Assembly: GCA_030041415.1 (NCBI GenBank)
Contig: JASHNX010000172.1
Location: 1 to 57,002 of the forward strand
DNA length: 57,002 nucleotides
Direction of reading: 5' to 3'
Origin: Candidatus Sulfotelmatobacter sp.
GTDB lineage: Bacteria > Acidobacteriota > Terriglobia > Terriglobales > Acidobacteriaceae
A program made the position numbers and the translations under genes. The notes under the pieces were generated by a model. The model was not told the DNA's origin. It ran no database searches and was given only the letters and a program-made list of their open reading frames with translations. Shown here in pieces: positions 34,632-42,362 of the stretch. Position 1 is the stretch's first letter. Every line of letters starts with the position of its first letter.

Positions 34632-34841
34632 ATGACAACTTCCAAAAAGAACTTTGACATTTCGAGCGCAGGTCTGTGCGCCGACTGCGTGCATGCAAAA
34701 TACATGGAATCTGACAAGGGTTCGACCTTTTTGCAGTGCCAGCTTTCATTCACGAATTCCGATTTTGCAAAGTACCCGCGGCTTCCGGTTCTGGTTTGCA
34801 AGGGTTACAAGCACAAGGCAGGCAAGGACGCCGGAAAATAG
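34632..34841 (+). CDS. Small four-cysteine protein of unknown function
   Basis: A 69-residue protein with CADC near residues 16-19, a third Cys in TFLQCQLSF and a fourth in PVLVCKGY, which together could bind a zinc ion or Fe-S cluster. It follows ribE by 21 nt in the same direction and may be cotranscribed. The cysteine pattern and sensible composition suggest a real gene. I do not recognise the family. Confidence 0.65.
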   Translation: MTTSKKNFDISSAGLCADCVHAKYMESDKGSTFLQCQLSFTNSDFAKYPRLPVLVCKGYKHKAGKDAGK

Positions 34842-34897
34842 AAAAGTTTCGTTAATCCCGCAATTTCCCAACGCATGCCGCAGAGAAGCGGCTTCAT

Positions 34898-35731
34898 TTA
34901 ATTAGCGGTCACCGGAACGGGCGCGGCTTTGGGAGTGCTCAAGTATCCCGTTGCTTTCTTTTTGTCGATGGTCCACACCACCAGTTCAAACAGCATGTGA
35001 TCGCGGCCAGAATAAAACTGGATAGGTTCGGAAACATTGCGATCTTTCTTCTCGATTGTCCGGTCGTCGGAAGTCACGTTCATCGTGTACTTGCCGTGCT
35101 TGGAGTCGGTTCTCCGGAGCTGCAGGCTGACGGTCGCGACCGGTTGGGGCTTCGCGCCCTTGATCAAAGTGAATTCGTAGTAATTGCGGTCGCCTTTGTG
35201 CTTGAGAACTTCGAGATCGTCGCGAGTATGGGCGATCAGTCCGCTTTGGACACCCAGATCGCCGATGGCGCTTTGCAGCTTCTGCTTGGTCGATTCGAGA
35301 TCCGCCCGGGTGGAAGCGACGTCAGTCCTGACCCCGCCGACATCAGTTTTCACTCCCGCAACTTCACCGGAAACTTCGCCCAGTCGAGCTTGCGCAGCCT
35401 TCTGCTCTTCCTCCAGGCGAGCCTCTGCGGCTTTCTGTTGCGCCTGCTGGGCCTGCAACTGAGCTGCGCGTTCGGAAAGCTCTTTCTTGGTCATTCCGAG
35501 TTTCTCGCCCAGCGTCTCTTCTTCAGCTTCCGCAGATCGCATGCGCTTCTGCAGCTCGGCGACCTGCGCCTGGCTGGAGGTCAAGTCCGTGTTCAGCTTT
35601 TCGACACGCTGCTGTGTTGTCACATACCCAAAAACGGTTCCCACGACAAACAGGATCGCAAGGATCAGCAATATCCATTTCCCAGCAGTCGATTGCTGCT
35701 CAACCACCACATTTTCGCCTTCGTCGGACAT
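34898..35731 (-). CDS. Membrane-anchored coiled-coil protein
   Basis: The 277-residue product has a membrane helix at about residues 18-39 (KWILLILAILFVVGTVFGYV), a long Gln/Ala/Glu-rich coiled coil at 43-175 (AQLQAQQAQQKAAEARLEEE; a TDVGGVRTDVASTRADLEST heptad run), and a beta-rich C-terminal domain of about 100 residues that ends with a Pro/Ala/Thr tail. The C-terminal part (YYEFTLIKGAKPQPVATVSL) resembles nothing I know. Its function is unknown. It is convergent with the small Cys gene and divergent from thiO. Confidence 0.82.
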   Translation of the reverse strand: MSDEGENVVVEQQSTAGKWILLILAILFVVGTVFGYVTTQQRVEKLNTDLTSSQAQVAELQKRMRSAEAEEETLGEKLGMTKKELSERAAQLQAQQAQQKAAEARLEEEQKAAQARLGEVSGEVAGVKTDVGGVRTDVASTRADLESTKQKLQSAIGDLGVQSGLIAHTRDDLEVLKHKGDRNYYEFTLIKGAKPQPVATVSLQLRRTDSKHGKYTMNVTSDDRTIEKKDRNVSEPIQFYSGRDHMLFELVVWTIDKKKATGYLSTPKAAPVPVTAN

Positions 35732-35819
35732 TGGCCCCTCCGGGATGTTCCACTTCCTACGATGCTAATTCTTTAGCATAGGGCTATACCTGTCAACCGG
35801 CCCTGGCTTTGCGATCTTT

Positions 35820-35825
35820 TACAAT
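35820..35825 (+). promoter_or_regulatory. Candidate -10 box (TACAAT) for thiO
   Basis: TACAAT ends exactly 6 nt before the GTG start, the spacing expected for a leaderless message. The only possible ribosome-binding purines (AAAGG) touch the start codon. Confidence 0.5.
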
Positions 35826-35831
35826 GCAAAG

Positions 35832-36917
35832 GTGAAGACTTGGGACGTAATCGTAATCGGCGGCGGGATCATCGGGCTTTCGCTTGCGATTGAGGTCCGC
35901 AAGCGCGGCGCCACCGTGCTTGTGGTCGAACGCGGCGAACCGGGACGCGAGGCCTCCCACGCCGCCGGTGGCATGCTGGTCGATAGCGGCGCCGAAACGC
36001 CCGCTGCATTGCAGGAGCTGGCGATTGCGAGCGCGCGCATGTATCCCGAGTTCGCGCAGGAATTGCAAGTTGAATCGGGAATATTTGTTGATTTGCGCGA
36101 ACAGGGAGCAATTGTTTTTCCTCCGCTTGAGGATGCGCGCCAGCAGCCGGCATTCAAGGTGGAGAGCCTACCCTCAGCTTCGTTGGCGGAACTGGAACCG
36201 GCTCTAGTCCATCATGAGCGCGCCGCATTTTTCCTGAAAGAACGCAGCATCGATCCCCGCGCAATCACCGCTGCCGCACTGGAGACCGCGAAACGCCGAG
36301 GTGTTGATGTCTCTTCGGGCGAAGAAGTCACCGCCGTGAATTTGTCCGAGGGGAAGGTGCATGGGGTCACGTCTCGCAAAACTTCCTATTTCGCAAAGAA
36401 AGTAGTGAACTGCGCGGGAGCCTGGTCGGGCCAGATTGCACCGCATCAGTTTCCTACGCGTCCGGTGAAAGGGCAAATGTTGTGCCTGATCGCTCCGTCG
36501 CGCGGGACGCTGACGCACGTAATTCGGTCTCCGGACGTTTATCTGATCCCGCGCAGCGACGGGCGAATTCTCGTGGGCACCACAGTCGAGGAAGCCGGCT
36601 TCGATAAACGCACCGACGTTGCCACAATCCAGCGCTTGCACCGTGCAGCGATCACGCTGATTCCCGAGTTGCGCAATGCGAAAATTCTGGAAGACTGGGC
36701 CGGCTTGCGGCCCGGAACTCCGGATTCGTTGCCGATTCTCGGCGAAACTTCGACGGCCGGCTATTACGTTGCGACCGGCCATTTTCGTGACGGCATTCTG
36801 CTCGCTCCGATCACGGCGCGAATCGTGGCACAGGTCATCACTGGAGAAAATTGCGATTACGACCTATCTGCATTTTCGCCCACCCGGTTTTCGATTGGAA
36901 GCAGCGAGCATCACTGA
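35832..36917 (+). CDS. thiO: Glycine oxidase ThiO-like FAD oxidoreductase
   Basis: A 361-residue D-amino-acid oxidase family flavoprotein. The FAD-binding motif VIVIGGGIIGLSLAIEVRKR starts at about residue 6, and the C-terminal region has GLRPGTPDSLPILGE followed by GYYVATGHFRDGILLAPITA, typical of glycine oxidase. ThiO supplies the imine for thiazole synthesis in thiamine biosynthesis, but no thi genes are nearby, so a more general amino-acid oxidase role is possible. The start is a GTG and no ribosome-binding site is required if the message is leaderless. Confidence 0.85.
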   Translation: MKTWDVIVIGGGIIGLSLAIEVRKRGATVLVVERGEPGREASHAAGGMLVDSGAETPAALQELAIASARMYPEFAQELQVESGIFVDLREQGAIVFPPLEDARQQPAFKVESLPSASLAELEPALVHHERAAFFLKERSIDPRAITAAALETAKRRGVDVSSGEEVTAVNLSEGKVHGVTSRKTSYFAKKVVNCAGAWSGQIAPHQFPTRPVKGQMLCLIAPSRGTLTHVIRSPDVYLIPRSDGRILVGTTVEEAGFDKRTDVATIQRLHRAAITLIPELRNAKILEDWAGLRPGTPDSLPILGETSTAGYYVATGHFRDGILLAPITARIVAQVITGENCDYDLSAFSPTRFSIGSSEHH

Positions 36918-37000
36918 TCCGCGCCCGCCGTGTGGCGTATACTGTGGGGTCTCGAAAGCATCAGTTATTTCCGCAGTGTGCCTCAGAAAGGAATTTCCTT

Positions 37001-38377
37001 ATGGCTTCTCCGGCAGTCGATTTTGCACGCAATAATCAACAGCGTTTTCTCGGCGAGCTGAAAGAACTTCTGCGCATTCCCAGCGTGAGCACCCTGGAAG
37101 AACACAAGTCCGATGTGCAGAAAGCGGCTGAGTTCGTAGCCAACGAACTGCGCCGCATCGGCATGGAAAATGTCGAAGTGATTCCGACCAAAGGCCATCC
37201 GCTGATTTATGCCGATTGGCTGCATGCTCCCGGCAAGCCCACGGCGCTCTGCTATGCACACTACGATGTTCAGCCGCCTGATCCACTGGATGAATGGCAC
37301 ACGCCGCCATTCGAGCCGACAGAACGAAATAACAACATCTATGCGCGCGGCGCTGTCGACGACAAAGGCCAGTTGTGGATGGAAGTAAAGGCGCTTGAGT
37401 CGCTCATGAAGTCTGGCAATGGCAAGTTGCCAATTAATGTGAAGATTCTTTTTGAGGGCGAAGAAGAAGTAGGGGGTGAATCCATTGCGGAATACGTCCG
37501 CAAAGAGAAGGCCAAACTGAAAGCCGATTTCGCCCTGGTCTGCGACACGGAACTGTTTGCTCCCGGTCTTCCGACTTTGTGTGTTGGCCTGCGCGGCCTG
37601 GTTTATACGGAGATCGAAGCCTACGGTGCGAAGATCGATTTGCACTCCGGCGTCTACGGCGGCGCCGCTCCTAATCCGTTCTTCGCGCTGATCGAGATCA
37701 TCAGCAAGCTGAAGGACGCCAAGGGGCACATCCTGATTCCGGGCTTTTACAGTAAAGTCAAAGCTCCCAGCAAGGACGAACTGCAAGCCTGGAAACGGCT
37801 GCCGTTCAACGAAGAGCACTACCGCAAGACTGAAGTCGGATCAAAAGTTCTCACCGGCGAGCCGGGGTATTCCGTGCTGTATCGCACCTGGGCGCGGCCG
37901 ACGCTCGAAGTTCACGGCATGCCGGGTGGATTCATCGGCGCAGGCGCGAAGACCGTCATTCCTGCCAAGGCGACAGCGAAAGTCTCGATGAGGCTTGTGC
38001 CCAATCAGGATCCAAACGACATCCTGAAGCGCTACACCGCATTTGTGAAGAAGCTCACGCCAAAGGGCATTGAAACGAAGATCAAAGTTCACAGCAAAGG
38101 CCCAGCCAGCGTTGTGGGTACCGACAATCCGTATATCGAAGCCGCGACTGAAGCATTGCACGACACATTCAAGAAAGACACCGTTTTCATTCGCAGTGGC
38201 GGATCGATTCCGATCGTCAACGATATTTATCAAGCCCTGAAAATTCCCAGCGTGATGATGGGCTTCGGCCTGCCCGATGATAATCTTCACGCGCCGAACG
38301 AGAAGTTCCACATCCCGAATTTTCACCACGGGATTGAAACCATTTGTTTGTTCTTTGAGAAACTGGGAGGCGCTTAG
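37001..38377 (+). CDS. M20-family dipeptidase (metallopeptidase)
   Basis: A 458-residue zinc metallopeptidase of the M20 family. The metal-binding blocks are AHYDVQP at about residues 85-91 and ARGAVDDKGQLWMEVKAL near 112-129. The catalytic Glu pair is in LFEGEEEVGGES, and a dimerisation domain follows (VYGGAAPNPFFALIEIISK). It most resembles the dipeptidase/PepV-like group. AGAAAGGA nine nucleotides upstream sets the ATG at 37001, after the stop of thiO at 36917. An upstream ATG at 36851 would overlap thiO by 67 nt and lacks family similarity. Confidence 0.93.
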   Translation: MASPAVDFARNNQQRFLGELKELLRIPSVSTLEEHKSDVQKAAEFVANELRRIGMENVEVIPTKGHPLIYADWLHAPGKPTALCYAHYDVQPPDPLDEWHTPPFEPTERNNNIYARGAVDDKGQLWMEVKALESLMKSGNGKLPINVKILFEGEEEVGGESIAEYVRKEKAKLKADFALVCDTELFAPGLPTLCVGLRGLVYTEIEAYGAKIDLHSGVYGGAAPNPFFALIEIISKLKDAKGHILIPGFYSKVKAPSKDELQAWKRLPFNEEHYRKTEVGSKVLTGEPGYSVLYRTWARPTLEVHGMPGGFIGAGAKTVIPAKATAKVSMRLVPNQDPNDILKRYTAFVKKLTPKGIETKIKVHSKGPASVVGTDNPYIEAATEALHDTFKKDTVFIRSGGSIPIVNDIYQALKIPSVMMGFGLPDDNLHAPNEKFHIPNFHHGIETICLFFEKLGGA

Positions 38378-38396
38378 AAACACTGAACAACCTGCC

Positions 38397-38419
38397 TGGG
38401 ACGGCCTTCGACCGTCCCA
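38397..38419 (+). terminator. Hairpin after the M20 peptidase gene
   Basis: TGGGACGG and CCGTCCCA form a perfect 8-bp stem around a 7-nt loop, 20 nt downstream of the stop codon. No T run follows, so termination efficiency is uncertain. Confidence 0.4.
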
Positions 38420-38455
38420 CGGTTAATTAGCTGCATCGTACTGCCGGAGCTCACG

Positions 38456-40153
38456 ATGTTCGCGGAACCCACCAATCGAACGCTCTGGTTGTCAGCTTGT
38501 TCGAGCACAATTTTTTTACTTTTCCTACTCGCGTCATTCTGCTTCAGTCAATCGGAAAACTCACCAAAGCAGTCTTTGGGGCAAATATCCGGCCACGTCT
38601 ATCGATCGGATACGGGCGAACCGATCCCCAAGACCCAAGTGCAACTGCTCTGCACTGATAACGCCACTGCGAAGGCCGCCGGCACACGCATCGTTCGCAC
38701 GGGGGCAGACGGTGCATTTGTATTCGCCGATCTTCCCGCCGGGAACTATCAGATAGACGCCTGGCACAACGGATACTCGGCGTGGAATGCGGCGGAGCGC
38801 GAAGAAGACGGGTCGGAGAATAGACCTCACACACTTTCTCTGCGGCCGGGGCAACGAATCGAAGGTATTGCCGTGCGCCTCTATCCAGCGGGTGTGATCT
38901 CAGGCCAGGTAGTGGACGAAGATCAGGATCCTGTGCCGGGTCTCGAGGTGATGGCGTTGCGCGTCGATTGGGTCGAAGGAGGTAACAGGCAGATTCAGGC
39001 GGCACGGCAAGCGGTAACAGATGATTTGGGGAATTACCGCATGCCTGATCTCCCTCCCGGCGCTTACTATGTGCGGGCTGGCGGCTTGATGAACCGTACG
39101 ATGGAGCAGGTTGGCCTCAAGGAAAGTCCGGCAGGCCGGGAGCAGTATCAGAACACGTTTTTCCCCGGAACAAGCTCGATCTCGGAAGCGCAAGCGGTGA
39201 ATGTTGGGCCTTTGGTGGAAACGAGAGATACACGTTTCACGGTTCCGGCGGAAAGAACGTTCAAGCTGCGCGGAAAGGTAATTTCAGGTGCCGGGCTCGA
39301 TCGGAAGCGAATCGAGGAGATTGAGTGCAAGCGCCCGGAGGATGCCGGATATAACTTTGGAAGCGGAGAAAATTCGGCCAATGTGGAGGCAGACGGTTCG
39401 TTTGAGTTCCGGGGACTCCCACCGAGTGAGTACACGTTGGCAGCCGTCGCCGTTGATAAGGGAGTCAGATCGGAACTGGGATTCGCTTCCGTGCGCGTCA
39501 CGGATGGCGATGTGCGCGCCGATGTCGAACTTGGCCGCGCCGCCCTGGTCCGCGGAACAATCGAGGCCCCCGCAGGACTTTCGCTCTCGGGAAAGCAACT
39601 CGCTTTGCAGACCTTCGGCCCGGGGTTCTACCTTTTGCATCTATCATCCGACCTTGGCACGAGCCCACAGTTCGAAATCAAAGACATTCCCCCGGGGGAT
39701 TTCAGTTTTTCGATTTGCTGCGGTGACAGATCCATTTACGTGAAGAAAGCCGTATGCGATGGACGAGACTACGCCGGGCGCGAGTTCAAACTGTCGGTCG
39801 ACTCACGGCTCGACTGCGACGTTGCGCTCGCTGCCGACACGGGCACAATCCAGGGAAAGGTGACCGCGCACGACGATCCCGCCCCCCGGGTCATGGTGGT
39901 GGCGGTTCCCGCTTCGAGTGAGCTACGCAGAATTTCGCGCTACACATTGAGCGCGCAGACTGACAGTGCCGGCCGATTCAAAATTGCGTATGCTATTCCC
40001 GCAGATTACATTCTGTTCGCCGTTCCGCCCAGCGCCGATCACGCCTATTTCAATCCAGACTTCCCTGATCACGTGAACAATCCCGAGAAGGTGAGGATCG
40101 ATGCGGGACGTTCGGAAACGGTGGATTTGAAACTGTCGGAGACGAACAAATAG
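38456..40153 (+). CDS. Secreted protein with carboxypeptidase-regulatory-like repeats
   Basis: The 565-residue product has a signal peptide at about residues 11-32 (ACSSTIFLLFLLASFCFS) followed by Ig-like CarboxypepD_reg-type repeats: GQISGHVYRSDTGEPIPKTQ, GVISGQVVDEDQDPVPGLEV and GTIQGKVTAHDDPAPRVMVV. Each opens with the G-x-x-x-G-x-V-x-D pattern. These beta-sandwiches are common in Acidobacteriota secreted and outer-membrane proteins and probably mediate surface binding. It has no TonB-dependent barrel, so it is a soluble or loosely attached envelope protein. Confidence 0.82.
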   Translation: MFAEPTNRTLWLSACSSTIFLLFLLASFCFSQSENSPKQSLGQISGHVYRSDTGEPIPKTQVQLLCTDNATAKAAGTRIVRTGADGAFVFADLPAGNYQIDAWHNGYSAWNAAEREEDGSENRPHTLSLRPGQRIEGIAVRLYPAGVISGQVVDEDQDPVPGLEVMALRVDWVEGGNRQIQAARQAVTDDLGNYRMPDLPPGAYYVRAGGLMNRTMEQVGLKESPAGREQYQNTFFPGTSSISEAQAVNVGPLVETRDTRFTVPAERTFKLRGKVISGAGLDRKRIEEIECKRPEDAGYNFGSGENSANVEADGSFEFRGLPPSEYTLAAVAVDKGVRSELGFASVRVTDGDVRADVELGRAALVRGTIEAPAGLSLSGKQLALQTFGPGFYLLHLSSDLGTSPQFEIKDIPPGDFSFSICCGDRSIYVKKAVCDGRDYAGREFKLSVDSRLDCDVALAADTGTIQGKVTAHDDPAPRVMVVAVPASSELRRISRYTLSAQTDSAGRFKIAYAIPADYILFAVPPSADHAYFNPDFPDHVNNPEKVRIDAGRSETVDLKLSETNK

Positions 40154-40159
40154 GTGCAC

Positions 40160-40175
40160 GCGCGCAAAAGCGCGC
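40160..40175 (+). terminator. Short GC hairpin after the carboxypeptidase-regulatory-like gene
   Basis: GCGCGC-AAAA-GCGCGC lies 6 nt after the stop codon. There is no T run. Confidence 0.35.
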
Positions 40176-40280
40176 CTGTATGTCTCCTTTCTCTCGGTGG
40201 GGGTTGCCGATCAACCCAAAGATCTCAAATAGAAAGTATTCGAAAGCGTACAAACCATTTTTCGCAATGAAAGATAACCA

Positions 40281-40309
40281 TTGACACGCAATCGAAACCG
40301 TTCTAATCT
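40281..40309 (+). promoter_or_regulatory. Strong sigma-70-type promoter upstream of the beta-helix gene
   Basis: TTGACA at 40281-40286 and TAATCT at 40304-40309 are separated by 17 nt, a consensus -35 with ideal spacing. Transcription would begin near 40316 and leave a leader of about 83 nt. Confidence 0.65.
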
Positions 40310-40398
40310 CCGCCGCATAAGGCAGTGCGGGGCTTCGCGCTAGTTGATTCCGGCAAGTTTTCCGTAACAGTCCGCTGAGATCAGGAAGGAGATGAGAA

Positions 40399-41952
40399 AT
40401 GAAATCGTTTTTGAAATCGTTCTTGATTGCAATGCTGTTCTCGCCTCTGTTGGTTGCACAGCCTGGCGCAACTTATTACGTCTCGACAAGCGGTAATGAC
40501 AGCAACAACGGCAGTTACACAGCGCCCTGGCTCACGATTCAGCACGCCGCGAATACCGTAACGGCAGGCGCGACGGTTTTCGTCGAAGGCGGAACTTACA
40601 ACGAATCGGTCAATTTCCCGAATTCCGGAACGGCGACGAATCCCATCATATTCGCAAGCTATCCCGGACAAACCGCGACTATCGATGGAACCGGCGTCAG
40701 TTGCTGCTCGTCGAATCCTCCCTCCAGTGGCAACGAGACGCAGGGCCTCATCAACATGGTGAACACGAGCTATGTGGCTTTGAATGGGTTTCAAATTCAG
40801 AATTACACCACCAGCAAGGCCGCGTACACGCCGGCTGGAATCTGGATTACCGGCTCAGGTACCGGTGTCCAGTTACTGAATAATTCTGTGCACAACATCA
40901 CCACTTCTTCTGAGAAAAACGGAAATGCATTCGGCATCGCGGTGTACGGCACGTCGAGCACACCGATTACCGAGCTGACGATCAGCGGCAATCAGGTTTA
41001 TGACCTGAAAACCGGCGAGAGTGAATCGGTGAATGTGGATGGCAACGTAACCTACTTCACCATCAGCAACAATGTCGTGCACGACAACGACAACATTGGC
41101 ATCGACGCGATTGGATTCGAAGGCGTCGGACCCTCCGGCTCAGACCGGGCGAGTTATGGCGAGATTAGCGGCAATACGGTTTACAACATAAGCGCGATTG
41201 ACAACCCGGGAGAAGGCAAGGAGTACGACGCCGACGGCCTCTACTGCGACGGATGCGAGTACGTCATTTTCGAACGCAATACGGTTTACGCTTGCGACTT
41301 AAACATGGAGGCCGCCAGCGAACACAAAACCCACGACAGCAGCTATGTCACCATCCGTAACAATGTGTTTTACGACGCCAATACCGTTGGCATCTCCATC
41401 GGCGGCTATGCCAAGGATGTGGGCGGCAGCGACCATGTCGTGATTGTGAACAACAGCCTTTACAACAACAACACGAAAAATCAGGGAGCGGAATTTCAGA
41501 TTCAGTACAACGCCCCTCCCGCCAACGGAAACATTTTCGAAAACAATATCGTGTATGCGGGAACACAGAATGTATGGATTTACAGCTACGTCAGCGGATC
41601 GACCGCGACTCTCAACTGGAACGACTACTACTCTACCGCCGGCTATGTGCAGGGCACTTCGATTGACTGGGGCGGAAAATATAATTACAAGACTTACGCC
41701 GCGTACCAGTCTGGCAGCGGCGAGGACGCCGATTCACCGAACGCCAACCCTCTTTATGACAATCTGAGTTCGACCCCGCCGGATCTGGATGTTGCTTCCG
41801 GCTCGCCCGCCATCAATGCCGGGAGCACGAGTCTGACCTGCAGCGTGGGCTACTGCGGCAGCGGTACTTCCATTTACGGCAGCGTCGATTACGCCGGCAA
41901 TCCGCGCATCAATAGCAACGGGCAAATCAACATTGGAGCGTACGAGCAGTAG
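40399..41952 (+). CDS. Secreted right-handed beta-helix protein
   Basis: The 517-residue protein has a signal peptide (FLKSFLIAMLFSPLLVAQ) and then starts YYVSTSGNDSNNGSYTAPW, the typical opening of DUF1565/PbH1 parallel beta-helix proteins. Rungs with Asn ladders follow (GVQLLNNSVHNITTS, FTISNNVVHDNDNIGID, ISGNTVYNI, VIVNNSLYNNNTKNQ), ending INIGAYEQ. This fold is shared by polysaccharide lyases and surface adhesins. No catalytic residues can be assigned. AGGAAGGAG precedes the ATG, and it has its own strong promoter. Confidence 0.88.
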   Translation: MKSFLKSFLIAMLFSPLLVAQPGATYYVSTSGNDSNNGSYTAPWLTIQHAANTVTAGATVFVEGGTYNESVNFPNSGTATNPIIFASYPGQTATIDGTGVSCCSSNPPSSGNETQGLINMVNTSYVALNGFQIQNYTTSKAAYTPAGIWITGSGTGVQLLNNSVHNITTSSEKNGNAFGIAVYGTSSTPITELTISGNQVYDLKTGESESVNVDGNVTYFTISNNVVHDNDNIGIDAIGFEGVGPSGSDRASYGEISGNTVYNISAIDNPGEGKEYDADGLYCDGCEYVIFERNTVYACDLNMEAASEHKTHDSSYVTIRNNVFYDANTVGISIGGYAKDVGGSDHVVIVNNSLYNNNTKNQGAEFQIQYNAPPANGNIFENNIVYAGTQNVWIYSYVSGSTATLNWNDYYSTAGYVQGTSIDWGGKYNYKTYAAYQSGSGEDADSPNANPLYDNLSSTPPDLDVASGSPAINAGSTSLTCSVGYCGSGTSIYGSVDYAGNPRINSNGQINIGAYEQ

Positions 41953-41971
41953 GCTTCGATCAGACTTTAAC

Positions 41972-42006
41972 AGGCTGCAGGGGCGACAACCTCGACTCTG
42001 CAGCCT
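41972..42006 (+). terminator. Hairpin after the beta-helix gene
   Basis: AGGCTGCAG and CTGCAGCCT form a perfect 9-bp stem with a 17-nt loop, 20 nt after the stop codon. It is not followed by a T run. Confidence 0.45.
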
Positions 42007-42362
42007 AAATCGTTATTGATTGACATGCCTTCTTGCGTTAGCCTGATTCTGCTCTTGGCCGTTCTTCCCTCCTTAGCTTTGGTCTCGCGTGCAAACTATC
42101 GATGTGCCGCAATGTCTGTGCAATACAACGCGCTGGCTCGTAAGGCCATACAACATATAGTGTTATATTGCTTGACCCCGGCCCCATTTCGCCATTACAG
42201 TTGCTTAAATTTGTGCCCGCCGAAGCCAGCCCCTGGCGGAGCGAATCTGAATACGCATACTTCCGGCGAAAGAGGAATCAGCCTGATTAACAGGCCGATG
42301 AGCACAGCAGCCAAGAAAAACCGGCCAGGGAAACATCGGCCACTGCCTCCAAGGAGTTCACG
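42007..42362 (+). other. Intergenic stretch before smc
   Basis: This 356-nt stretch has a low-complexity A/T-rich centre near 42148-42175 and no convincing coding frame. A frame at 42016-42375 overlaps the smc start and lacks coding character. AAGGAG at 42351-42356 is the smc ribosome-binding site. I see no clear promoter. Confidence 0.5.
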
